Assembly: GCA_963662155.1 (NCBI GenBank)
Contig: OY759262.1
Span: forward strand, 12,959,282-13,023,281
Source: Lamellibrachia columna
Lineage: Eukaryota > Annelida > Polychaeta > Sabellida > Siboglinidae
Length of the DNA: 64,000 bases
Direction: 5' to 3'
Within the stretch, counting starts at the first letter, position 1, and the number at the start of each line of letters is the position of its first letter. Of the stretch, positions 1 through 10,239 are shown piece after piece. The position numbers were made by a program, and so were the translations under genes. The notes beneath the pieces are model-generated. The model was not told the DNA's origin and did no database searches. It saw nothing but the letters and a program-made list of their open reading frames with translations.

Positions 1-671
1 AGACGTATGTAAGCTCTGAACCCTGTAACCACAGCCGGCCTAAGCCCAAGGCACTGGCTTCGCGCCCGCTGGCGCTGTACGTCTTTGATCCCATGGACGT
101 TGTTCCGTGTCTGGTTATCAAAATCGCTAAGCCATTTATTGATATGAAACTGAGTTTAATATTTATCATAAAACTGTGCTAGTGAGTGATTTATAAGCTA
201 TCACAGACTCTACGACTACGCTGAAAATATCTGGCCTGTTGCTCACGTAACGCCGAATGGGTCAGAGCCAGAGGCTGCGGTCGTTCTGCCAGCAGTTTTG
301 AAAAATCTGGTAACTTACTAGAGCCGTCATTGTACTCTAGTTTCTAATTGTAACGTTCCCTCGCCCTGGGATCTAAAACATTGGCGTATTGAGCCCAGTA
401 CTCTTTCATGTTTGCTCGAGTGGTGCTCGGCATTTGTTAGAGGAACTCGGCTGGTTGGCGGCTTTGTCAACCAGCATACTGCGCTTGTGCGAAAGGAACG
501 TCACGTGTTGGTAAACATGAAAGCCCTTCTAATCTACGGGGTGGCAAACAAGTGCCACTAAAGGCATGTCGGCAATTTATAATTATAATGATGGAATTTG
601 TCATCGACCCCAGTTGGGCATAACCCAATCTTTATTGTATATGTGAACAAAATCGAAACAAGTCAGGTCAC
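1..671. other. 5' flank / probable upstream intron of the lectin receptor gene
   Basis: No convincing coding segment, RNA gene or known repeat is visible here. The lectin domain that starts near 696 lacks its N-terminal part and the protein lacks a signal peptide, so earlier exons must lie here unrecognised or before the window. Short GC-richer patches occur but have no clear splice-bounded reading frame. Confidence 0.5.
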
Positions 672-694
672 AATAATAATAATAATAATAATAA
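672..694. repeat. (AAT)n microsatellite at the exon boundary
   Basis: About seven to eight AAT units end directly at the AG that best fits the acceptor of the lectin exon. The usual pyrimidine tract is therefore replaced by a purine-rich repeat. Confidence 0.85.
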
Positions 695-695
695 G

Positions 696-975
696 GTGGT
701 AAATTGTCCAATGAACTATGGCAAGACTATAATGATTCGCCACCTTCGCTCCGACAGAAGCAACGAGTCCGACTACTGGATTGGGCTGACGGCCGATTCC
801 CTGCGACACAACCGCTGGATCGACAACAGTCCAGTGACGTGGATCAACTGGCAATACCCGTCAGTACAGCCGTTTGGAAACTGGTGCGGCCTGTTGCTGA
901 CTGGCGGATCGTCCGGGAGCAACACGTGGACACAGTCGGTGTGTTTATACAACAAGCCGTTCATCTGCAAGAAAG
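696..975 (+). CDS. C-type lectin-like domain exon of a membrane receptor (partial gene)
   Basis: This exon encodes most of a C-type lectin-like domain (CTLD), the extracellular ligand-binding module of many innate immune and adhesion receptors. Hallmarks are the YWIGLT strand, then WIDNSPVTWINW, a Cys in NWCGLLL, and the closing SVCLYNKPFICKK with the last two conserved cysteines. The calcium and sugar-binding EPN or QPD triplet and the WND motif are absent; the matching places read QPFGNW and TWTQSVC, so calcium-dependent glycan binding is unlikely. The exon ends at 975 with AAAG followed by gtggg, a good donor, and its single-base overhang joins in frame to the transmembrane exon. The start is uncertain: the AG at 694-695 is the best acceptor but follows an AAT repeat. 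The first CTLD cysteine region and a signal peptide are not visible. Family assignment is solid; a specific orthologue cannot be named. Confidence 0.8.
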
Positions 976-1922
976 GTGGGCATTCGGCAGGAGACGATGT
1001 TCAGTGGTAATTCATTCTGATGAGAAATATGGTGTTATGTGTATATTACTGTGCATGCAAGAGAGAAAAAAACATTCGAGGGAGTCTGGGGAGGCACTGG
1101 TATATTTTATATGACGGGAAAGGGATTTTAATGGCAAACTATGCTTTACACACACACACTGACATTACCTGTATTCACCAAAATTGGCCCTTGGATCATT
1201 TCGCTGAAAGTCAACATTATGCTATGTCAAGACCCAACTGCTCGGCAGTGAGACCTATTCCCTGTTGAATTGGAAGCACTTAGATTTATGCTAATTACTT
1301 ATTATATTCTCTGTCGAAGGATATCAACAATTGATATATTGCAACGTTTGTGTGATGCATAAACCTTACTAAACTATACTGTGATCGTAAAGTTCTACGT
1401 CCAGGAGAAGAATCCTAACATCAACATAATGCGAACACTTATTGTCTTGCAGTACTATATGCCCACACCAAAGACAAAGAAGATAAGACGTGTAAGTATA
1501 AAAACGGTGGTTAAAAAAACTCGCTCACTTTGCTGATTATCTTCATATCTAACACAGTTAAAGTTCCATCCAGATACCAATCACATCTGTTCAGTTTATG
1601 TACAGTTCCTAAAACTGGCTCATGTTTGTTTCTTGAGAATTCTTGGGTAGGCCTACAACATGAGAACGTGATTATGTGCATGAAGAACGCTAGTGAAGGG
1701 ACAGTGTGTAAATGTTAGCAGCGTAAATAAAATTAATTGACAACTATCTCAGAAGGGCTGGTTACATATAGATGAATAATAATCTTGAACTCTCGATAAG
1801 CCAATGGCTTCCTTGTCCACTTGCTATGTATTTTTTGTTTTTTGCCTTGGACGGTAATCTTGTTAAATAGTGTTAAAAGAGATCTCGGCTGTATTGGATA
1901 GCGATGTGTTCTCTGCTTGCAG
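976..1922 (+). other. Intron between the CTLD and transmembrane exons
   Basis: The intron runs from donor gtgggc at 976 to acceptor tgcttgcag ending at 1922. Open frames in the first part are chance read-through. It contains a LINE-derived 3' tail at 1705-1876, described separately. Confidence 0.7.
1705..1876 (+). repeat. LINE 3'-end fragment, family B copy 1
   Basis: This stretch is homologous to 26300-26467. Both carry a decayed end of a retrotransposon open frame (this copy still reads NYLRRAGY) followed by the same 3' untranslated sequence, including a shared run through ataagccaatggcttccttg and on into gtccacttgc. This copy has a frameshift and an extra T-rich insertion near 1830-1840. 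Confidence 0.7.
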
Positions 1923-2019
1923 GGGTGTGTTCAGGCGTCGTGGCTGGGGTTGTGGTCCTGCTGGCCGTCGCTCTCACTGCTTTGGCCGTCGCTCGCAGAC
2001 ATAAACAGACGGACGTAAG
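1923..2019 (+). CDS. Transmembrane exon of the lectin receptor
   Basis: After the acceptor at 1921-1922 the exon completes a Gly codon split with the CTLD exon and reads about 31 residues. A hydrophobic stretch of about 20 residues (GVVAGVVVLLAVALTALAVA) is followed by the basic stop-transfer RRHK. This makes the protein a type I membrane receptor with the lectin domain outside and the C-terminus in the cytosol. The exon ends in GTAAG before gtagac, leaving two bases (AG) that pair with the first base of the next exon to make Arg. Matching phases at both junctions, the good acceptor and the canonical membrane anchor make this a confident call although the exon is only 97 bases. Confidence 0.8.
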
Positions 2020-2044
2020 GTAGACATGACTCCGTCTCAAAACA

Positions 2045-2124
<80 letters not shown>

Positions 2125-2468
2125 GTATTAACCTGTAGGCCTACTGTCAAGTACCGGGTATATTTCCCGTAACGGTGGTTAAATCAATATGGGCAAAAGT
2201 ATGTAATTTGCATATCAGTGAAATAAAGGAAAATATATTATTTTCTAACCATTTGTTACGTATGGAAAGCTGTTTTTGGTTAGACAATTCACAACTAGTT
2301 TGATGTTGCCCTTCCTTAAAACGTTTAAAATATCTCAGTTCGCTGTAGTAAAATATTTTATAAAAAGTAAGCTGACAATTAATAGTATATAAAATATATA
2401 AAGTATGCCTCGATTTAGAAATAGTGGTGCCACCTAGCGGCAATTCAATTAGTGTGATTGTTTTCCAG
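2020..2468 (+). other. Intron between the transmembrane and cytoplasmic exons
   Basis: Runs from donor gtagac to acceptor tgttttccag. It carries the TA array at 2048-2121 and otherwise AT-rich sequence with no recognisable feature. Confidence 0.7.
2048..2121. repeat. (TA)n microsatellite
   Basis: Uninterrupted TA dinucleotide array of about 74 bases inside the receptor intron. Confidence 0.97.
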
Positions 2469-2757
2469 GATGCCCCCGCCATCCGTCACTGACATCCGTG
2501 CAGTGGCGTCGCGATGTGTTGACCATCAGTTTCCCGACAGCTGTCTGTCGGACGAGCTTTCGCTTAGCTTCGAGTGCAGATACAGCGGCGCTTGGAGCAC
2601 AGAAAACATCTACCAGACTGTGGATGAGGATATCCCGTCCTACGAGCATCTGGGATATCGAAATCGTACAGAAAACGTGTACGAACCGACGTACTCGAAT
2701 CTTTGGTCAGATAGTCGGGATAATGACAGCAGTGGATCCATCAACGCCAAACAGTGA
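2469..2757 (+). CDS. Cytoplasmic tail exon with ITAM/hemITAM-like tyrosine motifs (C-terminus)
   Basis: This terminal exon follows the acceptor ttttccag and encodes about 95 residues ending at TGA 2755-2757. Its distal half is rich in tyrosines: NIYQTV, then DEDIPSYEHL, GYRNR, NVYEPT and TYSNL. YQTV and YEHL are separated by six residues, the spacing of an ITAM (YxxL/I-x6-8-YxxL/I) except that the first hydrophobic residue is Val. The acidic DED before YEHL resembles the hemITAM of Dectin-1 and CLEC-2, in which DED precedes YxxL, although here three residues lie between them. YRN and YSN fit the YxN preference of the Grb2 SH2 domain. The repeated start TEN(I/V)Y suggests internal duplication. 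A role in Src/Syk-type kinase signalling after ligand binding is inferred, not shown. No AATAAA is obvious soon after the stop. Confidence 0.75.
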
Positions 2758-3489
2758 ATTGCCCGCATCACTGTGTGATCATTCGCAGTTCGAATCAACA
2801 GGCTGCGCTTTATGTGGTAACGCATTATTTAATATTGACCGGTTATCGGCACTCGACTATATAATGTTGCTTGTGCTGGTTGGTTGAGCAATTGTTCTGT
2901 GAACATGTGGAGCATCTCACTAACAAGAACGTCATCATAGGCTTACAACATTTTACAATTAATTCAACTGTTAAGCATGGTAACTGGACAGTCTGACTGG
3001 ACACGCAGTTTGTGTGCGAACTACAACAGTTCAACTATTACGCACACAATCTGCTGGATAGATCAACCGTCCGTCTGTACTGCGTGTGAGCTGTAGTGAA
3101 TCATCCTAGTTGTTATATTGCCTCAGCTTTCAATGCGTCATAAAATTCCAATAGAGTTTCCTTGGTAGATTTTCGCGCCGTCGCGAACTCCTAGCTGTGC
3201 ATGCCGGTCCTCGGGGGGAGGGTGGAGGGAATTGTGTTTAGCTGTAACATTTTAAAAATCGTCCCAGATTGATTGTGTACGAACCCCCTTTCAAAACCCT
3301 GGGGACGGGATTGGGTGGATTGTGTATATTTATTACATGCATTGGATGCATAGACTTGTGCTTGTTAAATTATATACACTTATGTTTATGGTGCATCTTC
3401 TATAACCATTGTGTTTCTTAAAACAATTTGCATTACATTGTGCAAGCTACGGATCGTTTCTTCACACCATTTTGTTTCCATATTTGTAA
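2758..3489. other. 3' untranslated or intergenic sequence after the receptor gene
   Basis: The receptor 3' UTR must start here, but I see no clear polyadenylation signal. A G-rich patch lies near 3210-3235. No other gene or repeat is recognised. Confidence 0.5.
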
Positions 3490-3512
3490 GGGAAGGTGGG
3501 GCATGTCCGCAC
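3490..3512 (+). repeat. Left inverted terminal-like repeat of a 4.9 kb region
   Basis: The 23 bases starting gggaagg and reading through gcatgtccgcac match the reverse complement of 8375-8397 at 21 of 23 positions. They may be the terminal inverted repeat of a DNA transposon or one of two oppositely oriented solo copies. Confidence 0.6.
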
Positions 3513-3554
3513 GCTGAGGCATGTCCGCATTCTGAGGCATGTCCACACGCTGAG
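3501..3554. repeat. 18 bp tandem repeat, 3 copies
   Basis: Three units of gcatgtccgcacgctgag with a few substitutions. The first unit overlaps the left inverted repeat, so the subterminal sequence of that element has itself been amplified. Confidence 0.9.
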
Positions 3555-3563
3555 GCCATGCCT

Positions 3564-4063
3564 CACATCTAACTCTCACATCTAACTCGCACATCTAACT
3601 CACACATCTAACTCGTACATCTAACTCACACATCTAACTCACACATCTAACTCGCACATCTAACTCGCACATCTAACTCGCACATCTAACTCACACATCT
3701 AACTCGTACATCTAACTCACACATCTAACTCGCACATCTAACTCGCACATCTAACTCACACATCTAACTCGTACATCTAACTCACACATCTAACTCACAC
3801 ATCTAACTCGTACATCTAACTCACACATCTAACTCACACATCTAACTCACACATCTAACTCACACATCTAACTCACACATCTAACTCGTACATCTAACTC
3901 GTACATCTAACTCGTACATCTAACTCACACATCTAACTCACACATCTAACTCATACATCTAACTCGCACATCTAACTCACACATCTAACTCGTACATCTA
4001 ACTCACACATCTAACTCACACATCTAACTCACACATCTAACTCACACATCTAACTCATACATC
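3564..4063. repeat. 13 bp minisatellite, about 38 units
   Basis: The unit is acatctaactc plus a two-base variable end (AC, GC, GT, rarely AT or TC). Spacing is an exact 13 bases through the whole array and almost all variation falls on those two bases. It abuts the 18 bp repeat and precedes a long TA array. Confidence 0.95.
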
Positions 4064-4149
4064 AAACACTTGAACCAACGAATTGAACTCGGTTGCGTCG
4101 GTAAAAAATTATAAACTTAAATGTTGTTTGTGCAGAATATCATGTAATT

Positions 4150-4521
<372 letters not shown>

Positions 4522-4524
<3 letters not shown>

Positions 4525-4863
4525 ATACGTAACTCATACCTACACTAATACATGCATATCTTTGTAGGCACTTCAAACAAAAATGAGATCTCATGGTAGG
4601 ACATTGGCTATTGATTTAAATGAAAGGTGACATGTAAAGGAACCCAAAACTGTTTATTTTATCAATATATCTTTGTTAGATCCAAAGATATTGCGATTTT
4701 AATGCGGTTAAAATCCAAACATTTTGTGTATCTTGTATACAGGCAAAAGTCTCTCATTTTTGTGTTATTTTTCAGTAAATGTATGATTAAAATGGCATAA
4801 CTTTTTTGTTTGCATATATATCTTAATAATTTCTTCAGGAGTTGCAAGCACATTAAGTAGGGT
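4522..4863. other. AT-rich spacer between the TA array and the 165 bp repeats
   Basis: Contains degenerate similarity to the repeat that follows (ggcataac, acattaagtagggtcataaa), so it may be an older outlying unit. No gene seen. Confidence 0.45.
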
Positions 4864-5530
4864 CATAAATATATATATAGTCCAGTCATGTGTCATTAAT
4901 AGTAACTCAGTTAATGCAATTAATAAGTCAATATTGGCTAATTAGTGCGTGAAGTCAACTGACTGACACATTTTGATAAAAGGCCATATCTTCCATGATT
5001 ATGAAGATATTTGTATAATTTGTTCAGGGTTTACAAACTCATTAACAACGGTCATACATATACATCACACACACTTGTAACTCATTTGATGCAATTAATA
5101 AGTCAATATTGGCTAATTAATGCGCAGCCTCAATAGGCCAACACCTTTTAATAAAAGGCCATAACTTCCATGATTATGAAGATATTTGCATAATTTGTTC
5201 AGGGTTTACAAACTCATTAAACAGGGTGATAAAATATACATAACTCAATTGATGCAATTAATAAATCAATATTGGCTAATTAATGCGCAAACGCAACAGG
5301 TCAACACCTTTTTATAAAAGGCCATAACTTCCATCATTATGAATATATTTGTATAATTTCAAAACACATTAAGTAGGGTCATAAATATACATTAGTCATC
5401 ATTAATAGTAACTCAATTAATAAGTCAACAATGGCTAATTAGCATGCTATTTCATCAGACCAATACATTTCAATAAAAAGCCATAACTTCCATGATTATG
5501 AAGATATTTGTATAACTTTTGGCAGAGCCT
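4864..5530. repeat. Diverged tandem repeat of about 160-175 bp, at least 4 units
   Basis: The landmark aaaggccataacttccatg recurs with small changes near 4980, 5155, 5318 and 5478, giving unit lengths of about 175, 163 and 160 bases. Each unit also shares a segment like gtcaatattggctaattaat and a piece resembling ttcagggtttacaaactcatt. Later units are shortened by deletions. Confidence 0.85.
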
Positions 5531-5548
5531 GGACTTTCATTCCCTGCA

Positions 5549-5604
5549 TATATATATATATATATACATATATACATATGCACGCACGCACGCACGCACG
5601 CACA
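5549..5604. repeat. (TA)n followed by (CGCA)n microsatellite
   Basis: A short TA run passes through TATACATA into six or so CGCA units. Confidence 0.9.
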
Positions 5605-5761
5605 TAAAGAATACCAAAATAATCTTGCATAGTGACAATGATGAAATAATTATTTGAGAAATATATACTAATTGGTGTTCCACATAGAGTGCTAAATGTT
5701 TTTTTGTGAAGAAAAACAATGCCATTGCATAAATATAACACAATTTATTACATATTCTGGG

Positions 5762-6110
5762 ACTGCACAGTACACTGCGGGTTCAGTACAGCAATATTTA
5801 TATTTCAGTCACTGCTTCATAAAATAATGTTGACTTTACGTTGTGCAATTCAACATGATGTAATGTTTATAATTTTTTTTTACAGTATTTTACTGTTGAA
5901 GTCGACATTTCTTGTGTTGAATGGACGACAGCTGCATGATTCTACATTATTCCATCTGGGAGCCAAGTGCATGATGATTGTTCACAGTACACTGTATGCT
6001 GTGTAGCAATATTCACTGTTTCATAAAATCCATGCCGGTGAAGCGTGTCAATCTTCAAAGTACACTGTATGCTGAGTGTAGCAATATTCACAGTTTACTG
6101 TCTCATATAT
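5762..6110. repeat. Dispersed/tandem repeat of a cagtacactg motif, 3 copies
   Basis: Segments near 5767, 5989 and 6058 share agtacactg, tagcaatattcac and tttcataaaat in the same order. They look like an old, unequally spaced tandem repeat. Confidence 0.55.
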
Positions 6111-6261
6111 CCTGGAATAAAAAAGTCCTATATCATCAATCATCATCAACCAATAAAGTATATATATTTAAAAAAATTATATGTTAATATAATGTTACTA
6201 ATATAAATATATATATACATATACATATATACACAATGTGTTTTGCATGCTATGTGAAGCC

Positions 6262-6477
6262 CCTGCACAGCTGGCCATAGACCAATATTTCACACCCACT
6301 GACATTGCTGGCTGGCGAGGGCGACCATGAACAACACTCCCAACTGCCCTCGACAAAGATCTGCTGGAAGTTAGCAAGCGTCTTCAAAACCAGCAAAGAT
6401 CTATACTGGCTGAGATCGCATAACTGAAATCAATGGAAGAACTTCAGCCAGAACATCTTGAAATAAAATTTGTCTAA
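6262..6477 (+). pseudogene. Decayed fragment of a retrotransposon pol C-terminus
   Basis: One frame reads QLAIDQYFTPTDIAGWRGRP, a stop, then TTLPTALDKDLLEVSKRL, a further stop, and LKSMEELQ. This pattern (YF..., GWRGRPRTTLPT, L..DL, LKSM..L) resembles the C-terminal region after the reverse transcriptase in some invertebrate LINE proteins. It has at least two in-frame stops and is surrounded by AT-rich sequence, so it is a relic. The clade cannot be named from this short piece. Confidence 0.4.
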
Positions 6478-6756
6478 ATGATTTATACATTTCTTGCTGC
6501 AGTTATGATTTGGTCTAATTATCTTGATTATGCGTGTAAATATTGTTAAATTGTTTTTTATACAGTCTTCCCCCATTAAGTTAACTGTGAAAATTCACAC
6601 AATATATTAGGTCAGAAAACAAAATCTTGAAATTTGGTCTTGAGAGGTGTATCTATATTCAGCAATTTTGCCCACCGGCACTGGCAGCTTGTCGCAAAAC
6701 GTCTTGTTGTAATTCAATAATTAATTAATAAATATTTTATCTAAAAAATGGCTTAA

Positions 6757-6825
6757 CAATTAGTTTGCACTCAATGAATAAAATAATTAATAACAGTCAG
6801 TTTGCACTGAATGAATAAAATTAAT
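6757..6825. repeat. Direct duplication of about 33 bp
   Basis: agtttgcactcaatgaataa and a near copy ending in aaaattaatt occur in tandem. The flanking sequence is AT-rich and featureless. Confidence 0.7.
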
Positions 6826-7738
6826 TGTTCTTGTAATTGAGAATATAAATCTGTTGCACAAAGTTTTTTACGAATTTTAAAATCATTGAAAAAATGTATT
6901 ATTATTTTTATTCTTTTATTTTTCTAGGCTTTATCCAAAGCCCACACAACATAAACAGTAATACTAATATCATGTAAAACAGATTGTATTGGCTTTGAAA
7001 TTGTAGTGAATTCAATTCAGAGAAATGTAAATAAGCCATAATTTCGTTCTGGAGACTCGGTCTCACTGTCACAGATCCGTAAAACTTCACAATGTTGCGG
7101 TTGACTAAAACCACATTTCGCGTTCGTGCGGAAACAAGATATTTCCCCTACATACTAACTTCGACCTATAGAAGGCAACCACAACATTGAAATAGTCTGA
7201 GGAATTCGATGAAGTTGTGCTACTTGCATTTGAAATATACCTATGAAGTCTAACTGACATTTTGTAAGCTTTATCTTGGTCCAATTTCGATAAGAAAAAC
7301 ACGACACGAAAGTTAACTTACCGCTTTCAAAGGTGCCGTCAAAGCTGACGAAAATGAACGCAAGCAGCCGATAAAACACGCGTCGAAACAAAACGTTAAC
7401 GAGATTTCGGTAATCGTAACAGCGTTAAATCATGAACGGATTTTCGTGCGCGCGGAACGACCGAGGCAGCGCATTTTGTTGAAGTGCCTAATCTTTGTGC
7501 TTATGCATTTTTGGAATATGCGTTATTATTGTTGTCGGTGCACAAATAAACTTCTACCGCCATAGACCGCACGTGCGGGAAAAATTTACAATCTTCTTGC
7601 GCTGTTTTTTTTAGGCATATCCGCCTAGGCGTGTGTGAATATGCGCCAGTGCAGGAAGGTCACTTACACAACGTGACGGTATGGTACAGATGTTATTAAA
7701 ATGTGTATTTAATTAGGTTCGCCCGTATTTGTGGATGC
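6826..7738. other. Unannotated stretch
   Basis: Open frames of 60-80 codons occur on the minus strand but lack splice context or recognisable motifs. A CpG-richer segment lies at about 7370-7470. Confidence 0.4.
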
Positions 7739-7835
7739 ATGAGTCATTGTGTGATATATAACATACGCCTTGCGATGGGACGGGTATGACATGAGTCATT
7801 GTGTGATATATAACATTCGCATTGCGATGGGACGG
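7739..7835. repeat. 52 bp tandem duplication
   Basis: atgagtcattgtgtgatata begins at 7739 and again at 7791, with the following sequence through gcgatgggacggg also repeated. Confidence 0.9.
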
Positions 7836-8374
7836 GCTCATAAGCTAATCCATGTTTCGTTATGGAGGAGATGTGGCAGGAAGTGGGAGGTTGGTCCTAA
7901 AATATGGTGGGAGGTTGGCCTAAGAAATATGTAGGAGGTGGGGTTTTGAGGTGGGATATGCTAAAGACAGTAATCATATAAAATGATAGTTAATGTGGGT
8001 TCATTGTTAATGTATCTTGGCGTGTGTAATTATAATATTGTTATTATGTGCCTTTTTGTTTTCTTCGTCGCATGGATTCTTGTGTGCGTCGTGGCTGAGA
8101 CAGACCAATATCACGCATATACTTCTGCATATTCTGCTCTGTAGCAAAGGCCTGAAATACGCGATGTATGTTCGCACATACTTGTGCGGTTATGCCCAAG
8201 TTCCATATCCGTACACCAGTGAGCGATACATATTGATAACATGTACGTTTTTCTTAGTGGAGTTGAAGTTTGGTACTTGTAATTGGTAAACTACTAAATA
8301 TACAGATTAGCAAGGCGAACTTTTACCCTCCTGGCATAAACAGGTCACTAGTTATGGCACATTATACCTAAGGT
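7836..8374. other. Unannotated stretch before the right inverted repeat
   Basis: Includes purine-rich gtgggaggttgg-type repeats near 7885-7945. No gene recognised. Confidence 0.4.
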
Positions 8375-8397
8375 GTGCGGACATGCACCGCCTTCCC
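8375..8397 (-). repeat. Right inverted terminal-like repeat
   Basis: Reverse complement of the left arm at 3490-3512 with two mismatches. The flanks immediately outside the two arms (tgtaa and agact) do not show an obvious target-site duplication. Confidence 0.6.
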
Positions 8398-8900
8398 AGA
8401 CTGTTGAGTGATACAGTAATACTGACACACTGTTAACTTTTGAGTGTTGCGAGTTTTTATTTAGGTTTTAAAAATAAGACCACAATAAACAACTATTTAC
8501 GGCTGGCAACACCATATTGTTTGCATAATTTGTATACGCCACACGTGCGTACGAAGCATTCCTTGCAGTTTTATGCATTTTGAACGTGGTTTGTTTGGTA
8601 TTACGAGATACGCCCCGCGTCTGTGAAATGGCAGCAAACAACAGATCACAAGTTCAAAACACGTTAGAAGAGCGTGAGTGAGTCTGACGTGTCTTCGCTT
8701 AGGACGACTTGATGAAAAATATCCGACCGAAATAAAGGGGAGTGCCCGGTCACCTGATGGACACCCCCTGGATCCGCCCACGGGTTCAACAGACAGCAAT
8801 GAACAGGCACGGCAATACTCTGAGAAACGACCGACTGCGAAGAAGACGAAGGCCCACGCAGGGACGTCTCTTACTGGTGACACATTTAAAACGGAATCAC

Positions 8901-8903
8901 ACA

Positions 8904-8935
<32 letters not shown>

Positions 8936-8936
8936 C
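8901..8936. repeat. (CGCA)n microsatellite
   Basis: Nine tetranucleotide units after a short CA run. The same motif recurs at 5580 and 47930. Confidence 0.95.
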
Positions 8937-9034
8937 AATGACGCACGCCAGAAATGGACTTAGTGGTGAAAGAAAAGTCTTCATGTGAACGTTCTCTTAC
9001 TACTCCGTGTATGTGTCCTCATTTTGTTTATAGC

Positions 9035-9250
9035 ATTCTGCCTTCACGCAGCTGTCCTAATCAGCACCCGCCTGTCGATCGAGAGGACGGTGGTTCGATT
9101 CCACCTCCGCCGTTTTAAGCTTGGGCAATTTCGTTCACCCTACTTTGCCCGTGTCTTTCGGAAGAGACACTAAAAGCCGTTGGTCCAAACTCCTGCGTTA
9201 GCTCAAGATTGGGCTGTTTGGAGTATAACTACTTGAGACTTGAGAATACA
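9035..9250 (+). repeat. tRNA-derived SINE
   Basis: A tRNA-like head carries a B box (ggttcgattcc at 9092-9102) inside a T-arm hairpin ggtgg...ccacc, an anticodon-arm-like cctgtcgatcgagagg, and a degenerate A box near cacgcagctgt. It is followed by a non-tRNA body (tttcggaagagacactaaaa) of the kind shared by many animal SINEs. A true tRNA gene is excluded because the acceptor stem does not pair and the A box is decayed. I do not name a family. Confidence 0.7.
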
Positions 9251-9803
9251 ATTGCATTTGGATTTGTTTAATAAATCTTCCATCTCCCGTAAACAGTTTG
9301 ACTAATCAACGTCATGTTAAGTTATCCGTACGATGGCGCCACTCATTCCATCTTAATTGCTCCTCGATAGCCACCAGGTGGCGCATACTCAAAGACGCAG
9401 ACGATTACTCTAGTACGTAGCTTTCAGTTGTATTCTGCATTATGCTGGAATTAAGGAAGTGCTATAATGTTTAAGGTAAATGTCACGAGAAAAACACATA
9501 GGGCATTTAAATTATGTTAAGTGTCATGTAAGTGAAATGTCTTTTTATGAGTCATGATTCTCTACAACGTCCTATCTCCTGAAATTGCTTTGAACAACTA
9601 CCCAGCCACCAGCAAAGCTTATCTTTCACTTCTGACAGTGCCTTCCTCACAATGAATTGAAGAGCAGTGCATATAGAGAACACCTCTTGTTGTCTTAGAA
9701 TCCCTGGTATTCCAGGTCATAAACCCACACTTGTTCCTATTATTCCTGGTGTGCTGTGTTTCGGGTTCCTACACATGCAAACAACAATAAACCCACACAC
9801 ACA
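9251..9803. other. Unannotated stretch
   Basis: No gene or known repeat recognised. A short imperfect repeat around aaacccacac occurs on both sides of the following hexamer array. Confidence 0.4.
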
Positions 9804-9894
9804 ACACGCACACGCACACGCACACGCACACGCACACGCACACGCACACGCACACGCACACGCACACGCACACGCACACGCACACGCACACGCA
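9804..9894. repeat. (CACACG)n hexanucleotide array
   Basis: About 15 uninterrupted hexamer units. It is flanked on both sides by aataaacccacacacac, so the array sits between copies of the same short sequence. Confidence 0.95.
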
Positions 9895-10239
9895 ATAAAC
9901 CCACACACACACAACACACGCACACACAACATACATGTGCACACACATTTGTGTTTATCCCAAACTGTACTGTATAACTGTTGGAAGTTCCATAATTGTT
10001 CCATTTCTGACTGACCCCTTAGCTTAGGAGTAGGAAATCACCCTTCATTATCTGCTATGGATGTATGTTATTCTTATGCAAACATCATTCCAATTTAAAT
10101 GTTATTCAATTAATGTTATCTAGAATATGTTTTCTATCATTGTGAAGCACAACATGCACAAAATCAACTTCAAAAAAGAAGACCCTTGTAAATATGTACG
10201 CAGCACTATTCTTAAAATGGAAAGGAGACTTTACCTCTA

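Noticed and set aside
9040..9110. tRNA gene call based on the B box ggttcgattcc
   Set aside because: The acceptor stem does not pair, the A box is degenerate, and it continues into a SINE body.
9667..10014. Frames rich in His-Ala, Arg-Thr or Val-Arg on both strands
   Set aside because: They derive from the CACACG hexamer array.
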